A DNA stretch of 64,000 bases, from positions 152,764,778 to 152,828,777 of the forward strand of contig CM035152.1 of assembly GCA_020205615.1 (NCBI GenBank). The letters run 5' to 3'. The notes under the pieces were generated by a model. The model was not told the origin of the DNA. It saw nothing but the letters and a program-made list of their open reading frames with translations, and searched no databases. The stretch's first letter is position 1. Each line of letters starts with the position of its first letter. Shown here piece after piece: positions 22,903-36,336 of the stretch. The translations under genes and the position numbers were made by a program. This DNA is from Panax quinquefolius. Taxonomy: Eukaryota > Streptophyta > Magnoliopsida > Apiales > Araliaceae.

Positions 22903-25295
22903 TGTGAGACCCCAGTTTTATCAATAAAGATTTAAATTTTGTCGAAATAATTTTTAATATTATGGTGTGAATTTGAGATAATATTATAGTTGTGGGTAGT
23001 ATTTATAAATTTTGCAAAGTATGCAAGTGGTTATATTATATTCGATTGGTGGGGGAATATTAGGTTTAGCGGGGAATATTAGATACAACTACTCAATCAT
23101 TGGTGGACCACAGCGAAATTATTGTCGGATTGAGAAAACAACAAAAATATTTTATTGAAATAACGGCGGAAGTTTTCTGTAGTTCTTTGTTGAACTACTT
23201 CAGTAGTAAAAAATACGATGTCGTGTGGTTGCATAGTAGTAGTACGGTATTGATTATTGATGCTTATGTGAGAAGTCACTCGGTTTGATTCCATTATTGT
23301 CGATTAATAATATGAATTATTATAGCGATAATGACGTTTTGTTTTATTACAGTATTATTAACGTAATAAAAGCGAAACATCTTTTATATAAAATAGAATA
23401 CTTTATTAAAGTTATTACATAAATAGAATATATTATATTTTATTATGCATAGTGTTGCGTAGTGTTTTGCATATTATTACATAGTGTTTGCATAGTAAAA
23501 TGTTTTATATATAAATAGAATATATTATATTTTATTTAAAAGATTTTTCTTTAAATATGGACCGTCAGATTAAAGTAAATCAATCTGGACCGTTCATGGA
23601 TTAGTTTCTTATGCATTCCATTTTCTATAAATAGAAGCTCATTCCTTCATTATTTTTCTTACGAATTCATTGAAACTACTAGAGAGAGAAATTATAGAGA
23701 GAAGCTATAGAGAAAAATTATAGAAAGAAGAAGAGTATTACTGCTACTTCACTACTTCTATATTCGGTTCTTTTACGGTAAGGGGTGTTATTCTTTCTTC
23801 TTGAAGAGAACTTACATTATTCCATTCACTATTATTACATTGGAATAACTTTTGTAAAAGTGGCATACCCTATACATAACTTTGTATCTGCGGCATACCC
23901 TATACTTGGTGAAATCCTTATGTTATTCCATTGCTTATTATTACATTGGAATAACTTTTGTATCACTGATTTACCTATACTTGGTGACATTCTTCTATTA
24001 TTACATTGGAACATCACATGCATGTGTTTTACAGGACACAGTTAATTTTTTTATTATACATTGGAACATCACATGCATGTGTTTTACAGGACTGGTTAAA
24101 ATCTTTATCATTACATTGGAATATCCTATCATGTGTTTTACAGGATGCGGTTCCATCTTTATTATTACATTGGAAAATCACAGCCGATTGTGAATTTCAC
24201 GACTGGTTCCGTTATTATTATTACTGTTGGAATAACTTTGTCTGTCACAATCTACCGCATGCATGGTGATTTCTTTTGTTATTCCATTCTTTATTATACC
24301 TAGTTGGTTAAAACTTTGACTTCTATACTCCATGAAATTAGTAGAATATCCTTGATATTTGCGTTTCATCCAGTATCTTCTCATGGAAATATTCTTCTGA
24401 TCATTCTTGAATTTTACTCTACGAAACAGTATTATGTTGACAATTTGGACGTTAATAATTCATGGATTAAATAATTCTTGAACTTGTTTTATTGAATTAC
24501 TATGTCATTGTCATCATCCTCATGTTATATTATGTTATCTTTGGCTTACGTGCGTAGATGAACTTAGTATGATTATGACCGAGGATCATTCGGTATAATC
24601 ATGACTTGATATAAATGATGTGACAAAAGTCCTCGGTGGCTGTAATGCGGTGATGGATAGTTTTGGTATGATTATGACCGGGGTGATTCGGTTTAGTCAT
24701 GACCATTGATAATTTGATGAAAATCCTTGGCCAGTAGTATGCGGGATGATTAGATGTGGTGGTTTATTTATTAAAATTTGAGTCTCGTGATAAATTGATG
24801 AAAACCTTTTAAAACCTAAAAGATAGTAGACTTTATTCTCTCTTGACTCTTTTAATGGATTGCTTATTCATTTATGATTAAAGCGGTTGTCTATTGTATT
24901 TTATCGGTTTAACCTTTGTTGAAAACTAATGATAATTTATTACGCATTATCTTAGTCCTAATATTTCTTCTTTGGGCTAGTTGAGCTCACCTTTTTTCTT
25001 TCCTTTGTTCTCTTGAGAAATGAGAACCTAAATTTGGGACGAGTCGGGGAGCGAAGTAATGGTCGAGAGGATAGCATTAGTAGTCCTCACTATTACGTGA
25101 AATAGTGTGATAATAGTTGTAATGAGGACTCCTTTTGAGTTTGTATAATATCTAGTAGACAATATTTGTATTCAAACTCACGATTTATGTCGTATTATAC
25201 CTGGCAGTTAGGTTAATAAGTTGTATTTGAATTTATGTACCATGTAAGTGGCGACCCAAGATGGGTGACGTATACCTAATTTTGGGGGCATCACA
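22903..25295 (+). repeat. Element H 3' LTR, 2393 bp
   Basis: It starts TGTGAGACCCCAG and ends GGGGGCATCACA (a CpG changed to CA). A TATAAATA lies at 23626-23633. It is very close to the 5' LTR, with scattered small indels, which implies a fairly recent insertion. A strong hairpin lies at 24569-24602: ATGATTAT, bulged G, ACCGA, loop GGATCAT, then TCGGT and ATAATCAT. Confidence 0.9.
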
Positions 25296-26238
25296 ATCAT
25301 CCTCGATCTTAAATGATGATATTATGGAATATCTTTGGCCCGTAGTGCAAAAAGATGAATGATTTCGATGAATATCTTTGGCCCGTGAGTGCAAAGATGA
25401 GCAGTGTTTAGATGAACATGACCAATCATGATGATATCTTTGGCACGTAGTGCAAAGATGAATATTTGATTCCGGATGTATATTGATTGATGTTACGGGG
25501 ATAAAAGATGAGCGATGAACTTTTAAATTTATACATAGAAGATAGTAGTTTGCATTCTCTACTTAACTCTTCTAATGAATTATTATTTCCTCTGCGAATA
25601 TTGATTTAAAACTTGTTGTCTATTGTATTCTATTAGATTTTTTTTTTCCCTGTTGAAGACTAATGATAATTTATTTTATATTATCTTAGTCATAATATTC
25701 TTTACTGGGCTAGTTGAGCTCACCCTTTTCCTTTTTGTTCCATTTTTCTTCTCAGGAGGCGAGAATATAGCGAGTATGAGTCGGGGTATGGAATGAAGGT
25801 TCTAGAGAGAGTTGTTTAGTAGTCCTCACTATTTTTGTAAAATAATGTATCAATAAATGTGATGAGGATTTATTTGAGTATAGATATTGTCTAGAAGATA
25901 ATATTTGTATTCAAACTCACAGTTTTACTCTTGTAATAATAAAGTTGTAGTTGTTTCTGTACCATGTATTGACAACTCAAAATGGGTGATGTAAACCTAT
26001 TTTGGGGGCGTCACAGCAGTCCTCACTATTTTTGTAAAATAGTGTATCAATAAATGTAATGAGGACTTATTTGAGTATGGATATTATCTAGAAGACAATA
26101 TTTGTATTTAAACTCACAGCATGTGTGTTGTCATATTTTGCACGACAATTGTAATAATAAAAGTTATAGTTGTTTCTGTACCATGTATTTGGCGACTCAG
26201 AATGGGTGATGTATACCTATTTTGGGGGCGTCACAGTT

Positions 26239-26250
26239 GGTATCAGAGCT
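26239..26250 (+). other. Element B primer-binding site
   Basis: TGGTATCAGAGC, complementary to the 3' end of initiator tRNA-Met, lies two bases after the 5' LTR end at 26236. Confidence 0.9.
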
Positions 26251-26423
26251 TAGGGATATGGTCTCTGGCGGAGATCGGGGAATAGAACTAGGAGGGGAAA
26301 GATGAGTAAATCCTTCGCTAGTGTGTCATATCTAAGCTTATTTGTTGGTCGGTCATAATATAGGGATATTATGTTATATGCTAATTTGTTTAATTAACCC
26401 TTGTTTTATGGAAGTATTTAAGA

Positions 26424-27530
26424 ATGGCTGCTGAGAACGTTAATAATGGAGTGTATGAAACTGAGGAACAACCTTTAGTCACAAACCAGGAGAACGTGCA
26501 ACAAGAAGGCAATATTCCTCCTGTAAATAACACCACTGATCAGACGATTAACGATGGGATATTTAGAAGCTTTTTGCAGTTCATGCAAAATCAGATGCAA
26601 CGCGCGGTCTATCATAGCCAAGCAGTTCAAGGAGTTGGGACCACCAGATTTCTGGGGAAAGCCCGATCCGATTAAGGCGGAAATATGGGTTAAGAAAATT
26701 ACCAAGATATTCAATGTCTTAGGATGCACGGAGGAGCAGAAGGTTCTATTCGCCACCTTTATGTTCCGTGGTGAGGCAGATTACTGGTGGGAATCTGTGA
26801 AGCTTACCCAGCCAGCCACACTTAACATGTCTTGGGAAAGATTTGAAGCGTGCAATGACAAGTACTTTCCAAAGTATTAAATCGTATGAAGGAGGTAGAG
26901 TTTATTAGACCGGAGCGAGAACAACATAATTGGTGTCTCGATCTGGCGAAGTTCATGGAGTTATCGAGTTTGCACCTCATTTGGTAGAAAATGAGGAACG
27001 TATGACGGGATGTTTACGAGAGGTCTAAAACCCGAGATTCGTCAATACCTTATCTCTCATAAATTTTCTCTGTATTCAGATGTTGTCAACATGGCTCAAT
27101 TATTAGAAAGCGAGATAATGAGTATACTCAACCGAGGGATCACAACCGAGTATCATACTAGGTGACAAAGAAATATCAAGTGATGATAACCAAAGGAGAG
27201 GAAGAATACGGACAAAAGTGGTAACCATTCGGGTGGTAATCGTGGCCTTCATAATCGAAGAGGTTAGTCTAGTGGAAATTTCAAAAGAGGAGATTCAACA
27301 ATGATGGGAAGACATCGGCAGTGACAACACCAAATCAAGCTGTTGCTGCTAGGGAGGAGAAACGACCACTTACGGTGTGTAATATTCTAAATCGGGAAAG
27401 AGGGACATATCATTGGCGCCCCACAATAATCCAAGGTATGTTATAAGCATGGAAAGGAGGGCCATATAGCTCGAGGCATTGCTGCAGAAAAAAACCAAGT
27501 TCAAGCGGGGATGGTGACTCGAGAGATGTC
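26424..27530 (+). pseudogene. Element B gag (capsid and zinc knuckle)
   Basis: The ATG at 26424 opens an 83-codon acidic N-terminus (MAAENVNNGVYETEEQPL). After a shift near 26640 the capsid-like retrotransposon gag core follows: FKELGPPDFWGKPDPIKAE, W-V-K-K-I-x-K-I-F, then FRGEADYWWESV, ending at a stop at 26880. Beyond this only short pieces stay open. A zinc knuckle is recognisable at about 27439-27477 as CYKHGKEGHIAR, in which the second Cys is His and the last Cys is gone. Gag packages element RNA into virus-like particles in the cytoplasm. This copy cannot be functional. Confidence 0.85.
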
Positions 27531-27614
27531 CCAGATAAGTCAAAACCGGTGGTTCTGGAAGAAGCGTTTGTCGTGGTAGGCCAAAAACGTGAGGAACGAC
27601 GAAGTGATCACGGG

Positions 27615-28100
27615 TAAGCTAATCTTGAATTCTTGTGAAGTTTATACCTTACTGAATCTGGGTTCTACCCATTCTTTTATCTCTCTCTGCTTATGCTCAA
27701 CGTTTAAACTTGACTCTAGAGAAATTGGACTTTAACTTATCTGTTGAAACTCCGTTGGGTGAAACCTTCGTTACATCTACAGCTTATAAATCTTGTTTAA
27801 TCCAAGTTGGCACAATCACATTACCTGTTGATCTTATTTCTTTAAAAATACTTGCTTTTGATGTGATTTTAGGAATTGATTGGTTAACTACTCATCATGC
27901 CAAAATTGATTATTTTCGTAAGGATGTTAGTTTTCATATTCCTAACCAACCTGTCATACGAATTCAAACAACTAAACCACTAAAATCAGTCACTGTCATA
28001 TCAAGCCACAAAGCTATTCGTTTATTGAAAAATGGATGTCAATCTTTCTTAGCCCATGTTATGGATTTGAACAGAGACAAGTCAAATTTGGATAATATTT
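27615..28100 (+). pseudogene. Element B protease
   Basis: The reading LNSCEVYTLLNLGSTHSFIS (about 27627-27690) is the active-site region of a Ty3 aspartic protease. The catalytic Asp of the D-x-G-S/A motif is Asn here (NLGS), whereas element H keeps DLGS. The second half, with ILGIDWLTTHHAKIDYF (about 27868-27920), is open in the 27710-28162 frame. The family enzyme cleaves Gag-Pol. The Asn change and an upstream frame change make this one inactive. Confidence 0.8.
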
Positions 28101-28900
28101 CTGTTGTTAGAGAATTTCCTGATGTATTTCCTGAAGAACTTCCCGGTCTACCCCGAGCGTGATGTTGAATTCTTTATTGACATTGAGCCGCACAAAACCC
28201 ATTTCTAAAACCCCATATCGAATGGCTCTATTGAACTTGAGGAGTTAAAAGTCCAACTACATGAGTTATTAGACACCGGTTTCATTAGTCTAGTACATCT
28301 CCTTGGGGTGCTCTATTTTATTAAGTAAAGAAGAAAAGACGGGTGTATGCGACTTTGTATTGACTACTGAGAATTAAACCATGTCACCATCAAGAATAGG
28401 TATCCGATTACCACGCATTGATGACCTCTTTCGACCAGGTTGTGAGGAGCAAAATTCTTTTCAAAGATCGATCTTAGTTACGGATATCATCAAATTGAAG
28501 ATTAAAATCGATGATATTCAAAGACCGCCTTCGAACTTCAATGCGGGCATTATGAATTCTTAGTCATGTCTTTTGGATTGATTAATGCTCCTTCTGCTTT
28601 CATGGATATGATGAACCGAGTATTCAAGGAATATTTGGATCAGTTCGTTGTTATCTTTATTGATGACATCGTCATCTATTCCAAAAGCCGTGAAGATCAT
28701 GAGCACCATTTGAAGCTGATACTTGAAAGGCTTCGTGAAAACAAGCTATATGTCAAGCTAAAGAAATGCGAGTTCTGGCTTGAGGAAGTAGCATTCCTTG
28801 GGCACGTGGTGTCAAAATATGGAGTATCTGTTGACCCGATGAATATTGAAGCAATCTGAAGTTGGTAGGCAGAAATCGGTGGCCAAAGTCGTAGCTCTTG
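28100..28900 (+). pseudogene. Element B reverse transcriptase
   Basis: It begins with FPDVFPEELPGLP and runs through a frame-broken fingers region (28170-28560). The palm follows: [20 protein letters not shown], then [14 protein letters not shown] at about 28645-28690, which holds the two catalytic Asp of the Y/F-x-DD box. The connection continues with [19 protein letters not shown] and stops at 28859. At least four frame changes or stops occur. The enzyme copies element RNA into DNA. Confidence 0.9.
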
Positions 28901-29547
28901 AACTTATTGAATTATTATCGGAGATTCGTGGAAGGATTTTCTCGAATCGCTACTCCGTTAACTCAGCTGACTAGGAAATATACAAAATTCGTATGGAGCG
29001 AGGAATGCAAGAAGCGTTTCCAAGAGATCAAGAGGAGACTCATTTCGGCACCTGTTCTGGCAATACCATATGGGTCGGATGGATTTGTTATCTACAGCGA
29101 TGCTTCAGGCAAAGGGTTAGGATTTGTTCTCATACAACATGGGAAAGTCATAGCCTATGCCTTGCAAAAACTCAAAGAATATGAGAGGAATTATCCTACT
29201 CATGATCTGGAGTTGGCATCAGTCGTATTCGCGTTGAAAATTTGGAGACACTACTTGTATGGGAGAAAGTGGAGATATATACGGACCATAAAAGCCTCAA
29301 ATATTTCTTCACCCAAAAAGAACTCAACATGCGGCAACGACGTTGGCTTGAGCTGTTGAAAGATTACGATTACACTATTCAATATCATCCTGAAAAAGCG
29401 AACGTAGTAGCTGACGCATTGAGTAGAAGATCATATGCTAGTACGGGTGTGATATTGTCAACGCAAAGGCCTATTTCGTGTGACTTGCAAAGGATGGAGA
29501 TAGAATTAAAGACCCTAGGGACCCACATGATGATGGCGAATATATGA
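28890..29547 (+). pseudogene. Element B RNase H
   Basis: [20 protein letters not shown] leads into [15 protein letters not shown]. The RNase H core follows, with [20 protein letters not shown] (first catalytic Asp), [19 protein letters not shown] (Glu) and, in the next frame, [16 protein letters not shown] (Asp), then VADALSRR. One frameshift near 29265 splits it. The domain degrades RNA in the RNA-DNA hybrid during replication. Confidence 0.9.
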
Positions 29548-29559
29548 GTAGAACCGACT

Positions 29560-32500
29560 TTAATCGATAAAGTTAAAGCTGCTCAAACCACAGACCCAGA
29601 GATGATACGTATGAAGAAGAAAGTGCAAGAAGGTGCTATTCCGGAAGTAAGAATCGATGAAGAGGGAATACTTCGTGTCAACTCCAGACTTTGCGTTCCT
29701 AACGACTCTGACTTGAAGCATAGAATCATGATGGAGGCACACAACACACCGTTTGCAATCCATCCTGGGAGTACCAAAATGTATCATGATATTCGACACA
29801 CATTTTGGTGGAACAATATGAAGAGAGAGATCGCGGAGTTTATCTCGAGGTGTTTAACCTGTAAACGTGTAAAGGCGGAGCATCAAGTGCCAAAGGGTCC
29901 ATTGCAACCACTTGAGATTCCGAAATGGAAGTGGGAACACATTATCATGGATTTCGTTAGAGGTCTTCCCAAAGTTTCTCAAGGCTTAGATGCGATTTGG
30001 GTTATTGTTGATAGATTAACCAAGTCTGCTCATTTATTGCCGATACGTGAGACTTATTCCTTGAACGTCTTGCTTTCGTATATGACGTAAATGAGATTGT
30101 GAGATTGCATGGCATGCCAAGATCTATAGTTTGGATCGTGACCCAAGATTCAATTCAAGATTTTGGGTTAGTTTGCGAAAAGCTATGGGCGCGGATTCTG
30201 ATTGATTCACAGATACCATCCTCAAGCCAGACGGACAATCGAGAGGACTATTCAAACCTTGAAGATCTATTAAGACTCGTGTCCTAGATTTCAAAGGAAG
30301 TTGGGATAAGTACTTGCCATTTGGTGGAATTCTCCTACAACAATAGTTATCAAGCAAGTATAGGCATGGCTCCATTCGAGGCGTTGTATGGACGAAAGTG
30401 TTGTTCTCCAGTATGCTGGGACGAGGTGGGAAAAGCAACGTTGTTGGGACCAGAATTAGTATGCATGACTACAGAAAAGATCCAAATGATTCGACAACGT
30501 ATTCAAACCTCACAAGAACGACAAAAGAGTTATGCTGATCTTCATCGAAAGGACGTGGAATTTAATATTGGAGATCATGTACTGTTACGTATTGCTCCAT
30601 GGAAGGGAGTTACAAGATTTAGAATGAGAGGAAATGTGACGCCCCCAAAATAGGTATACATCACCTATTCTGAGTAGCCAAATACATGGTACAGAATACA
30701 AATACAATCTTTAATATACAACAAGAAAGCTGTGAGTTTTAATACAAATATTATCTTCTAAACAATATCCACTCTCAGAATAAGTCCTCATTATATTTAT
30801 TGTCACACTATTTAACAGAATAGTGAGAACTACTAATACTATCATCTGGACCGTCACTCCGTTCCCCGACTAGTCCCGGCTACGTTCTCATTTCCTGAAG
30901 AGAATAGTGAAAGAAAGGGTGAGCTCAACTAGCCCATGAAAAATATTATGACTAAGATAATGTAGAATAAATTATCATTAGTCTTCAACAATCATAAACC
31001 GATAAAATACAATAGACATCAAGTTTAACTGCGGTGAACATGCAATCCATTAAAAGAGTCAAGTAGAGAATAAAATCTACTATCTTTTATGATTTAAAAC
31101 GGTTTTCATCACTTTTATCATTGGACTCGACATTAAATAATCCACATCATCCCCGTACTACTACCAAGGATATTCATTAGTATCACAAACCACAATTTAT
31201 CCACGTGCGATGCGGGCGAGGATATTTTATGTATTCATTAATGGTCATAATCATGCCAACAACTCGTCCATCAATGCACTACGGGCAAATGAGGACTTTA
31301 TCACATCATTTGTAACATTACGGTCATGATTACAATCAATAATCCCCAGTCATAATCATACCAAGTTCATCTATGCACTACTGAATACGAGATGACTTTC
31401 AACAAAATATAAATATGAGGATGATGACAATGATATAAGAATTCAATAAAACAAGTTCAAGAATTAATTTATTCAGAACTAATAACGTCCAAATTATCAA
31501 CATGATATACTTTTTGTAGAGTAAAATTTAAGAATGCTCGGAAGAATATTTTCACGAAAAAATCTTTGGATGAAGCGTAAATATCAAGGATATTCCACCA
31601 ATTTCATGGAGTATAGATGTCAAAACTTTAACCAACCGAGTATAATAAAGAATGGAATAACAAAAGAAATCACCATGCGTGTGGTACTTGGCATGAAGCA
31701 GTTATTCCAATAGAATAATAAATAACGGAACCAAAGTTAGGCGTAATACGCACCGGCAAGTAATATTCAACGAATAATAAAGAATGGAATAACAACGAAA
31801 TCATCATGCATGCGGTACTTGGCATGTATGCGAGTTATTCAACGAGTAATAATAAATAACGAGATTAGTCCCACAGAAAAAGCATGCAGACGTGATATTT
31901 CAACAGAATAATAAAGATGGAACCAGGTCTGGCGTATAACGCACAGACAGGATGTTCCAATAGAATAATAACAAATGGAATAACAACAAAAATCACCAAG
32001 TGTAGGGTAGACCGCGTATACAGGTTATTCCAACAGAATAATAAAGAATGGAATAACAGAAGTTCTCTTTATGAATATGAAAAACATAAAACCCCTTACC
32101 TTATAAAGAAGAGTACTCCGACGGTAGGGCGGGGATATACTTGAAGAAACTTGCACTACGCTCAAGATAGAAGAATAATTATCTCTACATTTTCTCTCTT
32201 TAGAGTTTCAGTGAATTCGTAAGAAATAATGAAGGAATGAGCTTCTATTTATAGAAGAATGGATGAATAAGTAACCAATCCATGAATCAGCCTGCAGATC
32301 GATTTACTTTAAACAGACGGTCCAGTTTGGTTAACAATAAAATATAATATATTCTATTTATATTCTAATAAAATGAATAACTTTTAAAAGATTTTACTAT
32401 CTGAAACAATATGCATACACTTATACAAACACTATATAATAAAAAAATAATATATTCTAATTATTGTCTAATAAAATGAATAACTTTATAAAAAGTATTA

Positions 32501-33590
32501 CATTTTATATAAAAAGATTTTATTATTAGCCAAATAAAAACGAATAACTTTATAAAAGTATTCTGCTTTATATAAAAAAGCTTTTTCTGCTTTTATTACA
32601 TTAATAATACTAATAAAATAAAACTTCATCATCATTCTTATTATTCACACTATTAATCGGCAAAGTCGTTCCCGAGAAAGAGGGGCTTTCGATAAGGATT
32701 TCTCCTATTGGTGCGCGATTAGGTGACCAAACCTCTCATTGGCGAGAACTTACAGACATCGTTAATAATGCAAATAATAATATTAATAACTCATCATCTC
32801 AATTATTGATTTAATAATATATAAAATATCGATAATAATTGAATAAAAAGCTGAATGACTTCTCACGTAAGCATCATAAATCAATCTGGTGTCTTTATAT
32901 GCAACCACGCGTATTCTTCGCATTTTTTAACACCGGGTGTTTCAGCGATTAACGGCAAAACTTTCGCCGTTATTTTTATTAAAATATTTTTATCGTTTTC
33001 TCAATCCGGCTGAATAATTCCGTTAATAGGGTCCACCAATGATTGTCTTGGTCAATTTAATATTCCCCGACCAATCGAATATTATAAACAACTTGCGTAC
33101 TTTGTAAAATTTCTAAATATTACCCACAACTATAACATTATATCAAATTCATTCCATAATATTTAAAAATGATAATTATAGAAAATTCATCTTTATTCAT
33201 AAAAGTTGGGGTCTTACAGGAAAGCTCAATCCATGATTTGTTGGTCCATTTGAGATTCTTGACCGAATAGGAAATGTGTCCTATAGACTAGCATTACCTC
33301 CAAGCATGTCTCGTGTTCATAATTTTTTTTTCATATATCTATGCTTCGTAAGTATGTGAAAGACCCAAACCACATTATTGCGTTAGAACCAGACGAGATG
33401 GCCGAAGATTTAACGTACGATGAGGTACCTGTCAAGATATTGGATATGAAAGAACATGTTCTATGAACAAAGGTTATACCACAAGTCAAGGTTTTGTGGA
33501 GGAACCATACTATTGAAGAAATGACTTGGGAGTTGGAAACAGAAATGAAAGCGAGGTACCCTCACCTTTTCGAAATACCAGGTACGTACG
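29560..33590 (+). pseudogene. Element B integrase and chromodomain, split by solo LTR D
   Basis: The coding parts are 29560-30634 and 33219-33590. The zinc-binding HHCC region reads AHNTPFAIHPGSTKMYHDI with CLTCKRVKAEHQVP. The catalytic core has its first Asp in WEHIIMDFVRGLP and the second in a DRDP reading near 30135. The Glu helix (near 30225-30260) is scrambled by indels. EFSYNNSYQASIGMAPFEAL follows. The GPY/F module is cut by LTR D after VTRFRMRG and resumes at 33219 with FVGPFEILDRIGNVSYRL. The last part, VKVLWRNHTIEEMTWELE and ARYPHLF, is the tail of a chromodomain, which places B in the Tekay/Del chromoviruses. Integrase inserts the cDNA, and the chromodomain targets heterochromatin. 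Many stops are present. Confidence 0.85.
30635..33218 (-). mobile_element. Solo LTR D (Tekay/Del family, minus), 2584 bp
   Basis: On the minus strand it runs from TGTAAGACCCCAAC (33218) to GGGGGCGTCACA (30635). The target duplication is GGAAA (30630-30634 and 33219-33223), inside the integrase GPY/F region of B. A minus-strand TATAAATA lies at 32246-32253, followed by the stem-loop array at 32060-31640. No internal region remains. Confidence 0.9.
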
Positions 33591-33614
33591 TCAATTTCGA
33601 GGACAAAATTTCAT

Positions 33615-33627
33615 AAGGAGGGGAGGT
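33615..33627 (+). other. Element B polypurine tract
   Basis: AAGGAGGGGAGG, directly before the 3' LTR, primes plus-strand DNA synthesis in this family. Confidence 0.8.
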
Positions 33628-34554
33628 TATAAGACCCCGACTTATTATAAATAAAATTGAATTTTCTCTATCCATTCTCTTGAAATAATAAGGAGTTAAT
33701 TTGATATAATTCTTTGGTTATGGGTGAAATGTGCAAAATTTACAAAATAAGCAGCGAAGTGGTTATAAAATAATCATTGTTGTTAGGGAATATTCGTTTG
33801 GTCGAGAATATTCTTTTTGTAGGGAATATTAAATGCGGCACGCCGCTAGATCATTTATGGGCCCCATAATAGAATAACTACTTGGGATGAAGAAAATGAC
33901 AAATATGAGTTTTTATAAATAATCTACGTAATTGTTCACAAATTAACACTATTAGGTTACACGGTGGTTAAAATACGATGTCTACGCGTGGTTACACAAA
34001 GAAAGACACTATGTATTGCACTGATAATGTTGAATTATTGATTCTTACGTGAAGGCTTTACTACGATAATTATTACGATAATTATTGTTCAATATTTTAT
34101 TTTATTGATTCAATAATTGTTGCGTTGATATTTTATATTATTGTTGTTTCAATAATTATCAACGCACAAAGATTTCCCATTATCGGATCAATAATTCATA
34201 TTATTTGAATAATATTATTAGATAACATTATTGGTAATGTCTAGAAAGTTACATCGAGGAGAGGTTTGGTCACCTAATTGCCTTGCCATGAAGGAGAAAT
34301 CCTTATTGAAAGCCCCAATTTCTGAGGAGCGGCTTTAATTGTCATAATTGTGATTACGTAATATTATTTGTGAATAATTAATTATTGATTTATATGATAA
34401 GAAAATATTTATTTTTTTATGTGGTATAAATGAAGAAATTTTAGCATGAAATAATGGTTGAAAGTTTGGCATATTTTTGTGGAATTACAATTATTTCTCC
34501 GATAAATTATTCATTCAAATATATTATTATAATATATTATAATTGTTTAAATAA

Positions 34555-34586
<32 letters not shown>

Positions 34587-35942
34587 AACATGTGGTTAAT
34601 TAGAAAAAGGAAGTAATCAAGATGTAATTGAATTGGTTGGTGGAATGGGTTGGTGGAATTGGTTTGCAAATTGTGAACGTATTCTTGTTTTCAAAAGTAA
34701 TATAGTAGTTGTCCTTTGTTTTTTTTTTGGTTTATTATGTATATGTTTTTACTAGTGGGTTGGTGGATGCTTGCTTGTTTTCTAAAAGGTGGGTCATCAA
34801 CCAAATGATGGAAAAATGAGGAGTTAGGCTTGAATAGGCAGAGAAGTTAAAAGTGAGAAAAGTTAAAAAATCGACAACTTTTCTCCTCCGTCATATAAAT
34901 AGGAGGTAACCCTCCTTCCTCAACACACCAATTCATAATCAGAAATTCTTATTCTAAAGTATTGTGAGTATTTTTCTTGAGTATAAGAATATTTTGAGCG
35001 TAGCTTTTCTGCAAGATTTTCTCTGAATAATATTCGATATTCCAGTCAAATCCAGTTTCTACCAAGGTAAAGGATATTATTTTATTGCAATACTCGTGAG
35101 AAATATTATTTTCTTTCATACTCCATATTACGTGAGCAATATTATTTCATCTCGTATTCCTAAATTTGAACTTACTATGGTAAGTATTGCTTCTATAATT
35201 TCTAAAATGATTAAAAATTTCGCTTCATCTAATATCATTTCATAGAAATATTGGTCTGAACTTTTAATCAAATTTAGAACTTTTCATGACCAAAGTACTA
35301 TTCACGATTCTTCGTTCACTTGCATTGCTCATAGAAGTACTATTCATGGAGTCTTGTTCACAGTCATTGTTTCACTTGTCTTCGTTCACAGATATCTTTC
35401 ACACAAAGAAAAAAATATTTTTTCTTCTCCTTCCAAGTTATCAGTTGACCCTTATTCTTGAAATTGAATCCATGTTTTGATCTTTATTTTGAATTCTGCT
35501 TCACAATTGGTTATTATGAAGTATTATTGATCTTGGATAAATTGTTATATGAATCCCTAATATTTGTCCTTCTGTTTCACTGGATTCGTTTTCTTTAAAA
35601 TATTTTTCATCATCCTCAGTCCTAAATGATGATATTCTTTGAATATCTTTGATGCAGTAGTGCAAAGATGAATGATTAATCGATGAATATCTTTGGCCCG
35701 TAGTGCAAAAATGAATGTGTTTTGAGATAAACATAATCGATTTGGTGATCTGAAATAAATATCTTTGGCCTGTAGTGCAAAGATGAATATTTGATTAAAG
35801 ATGTATATTGATTGTTGTTACTGGGATAAAATATTGATGATGGACTTTTAAATCTTAGAGGATGGTAGAACTCATTCTCTACTTAACTTTTCTAATGAAT
35901 TTTATTTTCGCTGCAAATATTGATCTAAAACTGGTTGTCCAT

Positions 35943-36289
35943 TGTAAAGCCCCCAAATCCAGGTACTTGAAATCTGAATTCAGTGCTTCACGATACTATT
36001 TCTATGAGCGGAATAATACTAATAATAATATAAATATTAAACTTAATTTACATAACTATCAAAGTCTAGCTCCCTAGTACGTAACCTTTAATCATTCCTT
36101 ACATTACATGATAATAAATATTTAACATTGTCTTAATAATATTAAACTATTACATAAGATATCATTGAAATCATTCAGCAACCTTTCCCTTTCCCCTTTT
36201 TCTAGTAGAGCCTTCAAATTGTTCACACTTAGCTGAAAATATTTAAATTAAGCAAGGATGAGCATTTGAGTGCCCAACAAGTAATAACC

Positions 36290-36336
<47 letters not shown>

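Larger units (their letters stand above)
16826..25295 (+). mobile_element. Element H: full-length non-autonomous (LARD-like) Ty3 element
   Basis: Two near-identical 2.4-kb LTRs flank a 3.7-kb internal region. The target duplication is ATCAT (16821-16825 and 25296-25300), in LTR C. The internal region has a PBS, a decayed gag-protease remnant, no reverse transcriptase or integrase, a noncoding block with a minisatellite, and a polypurine tract. It must have depended on enzymes of a relative such as B. Confidence 0.9.
14936..26015 (+). mobile_element. Solo LTR C (plus), interrupted by element H
   Basis: The parts are 14936-16825 and 25301-26015 (about 2.6 kb). It starts TGTAAGACCCCAAC and ends GGGGGCGTCACA, with a TATAAATA at 16262-16269. 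The target duplication is GCAGT (14931-14935 and 26016-26020), in the B 5' LTR. It belongs to the same family as its host LTR. Confidence 0.9.
12594..26236 (+). repeat. Element B 5' LTR, interrupted by C at 14936-26015
   Basis: The parts are 12594-14935 and 26021-26236. It starts TGTAAGACCTCAAC and ends GGGGGCGTCACA. Compared with the 3' LTR, about 90 bases covering the TATA-like box and start region are missing at about 13826 (equivalent to 34893-34981). It carries stem-loop copies near 14446 and 14566. Confidence 0.85.
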
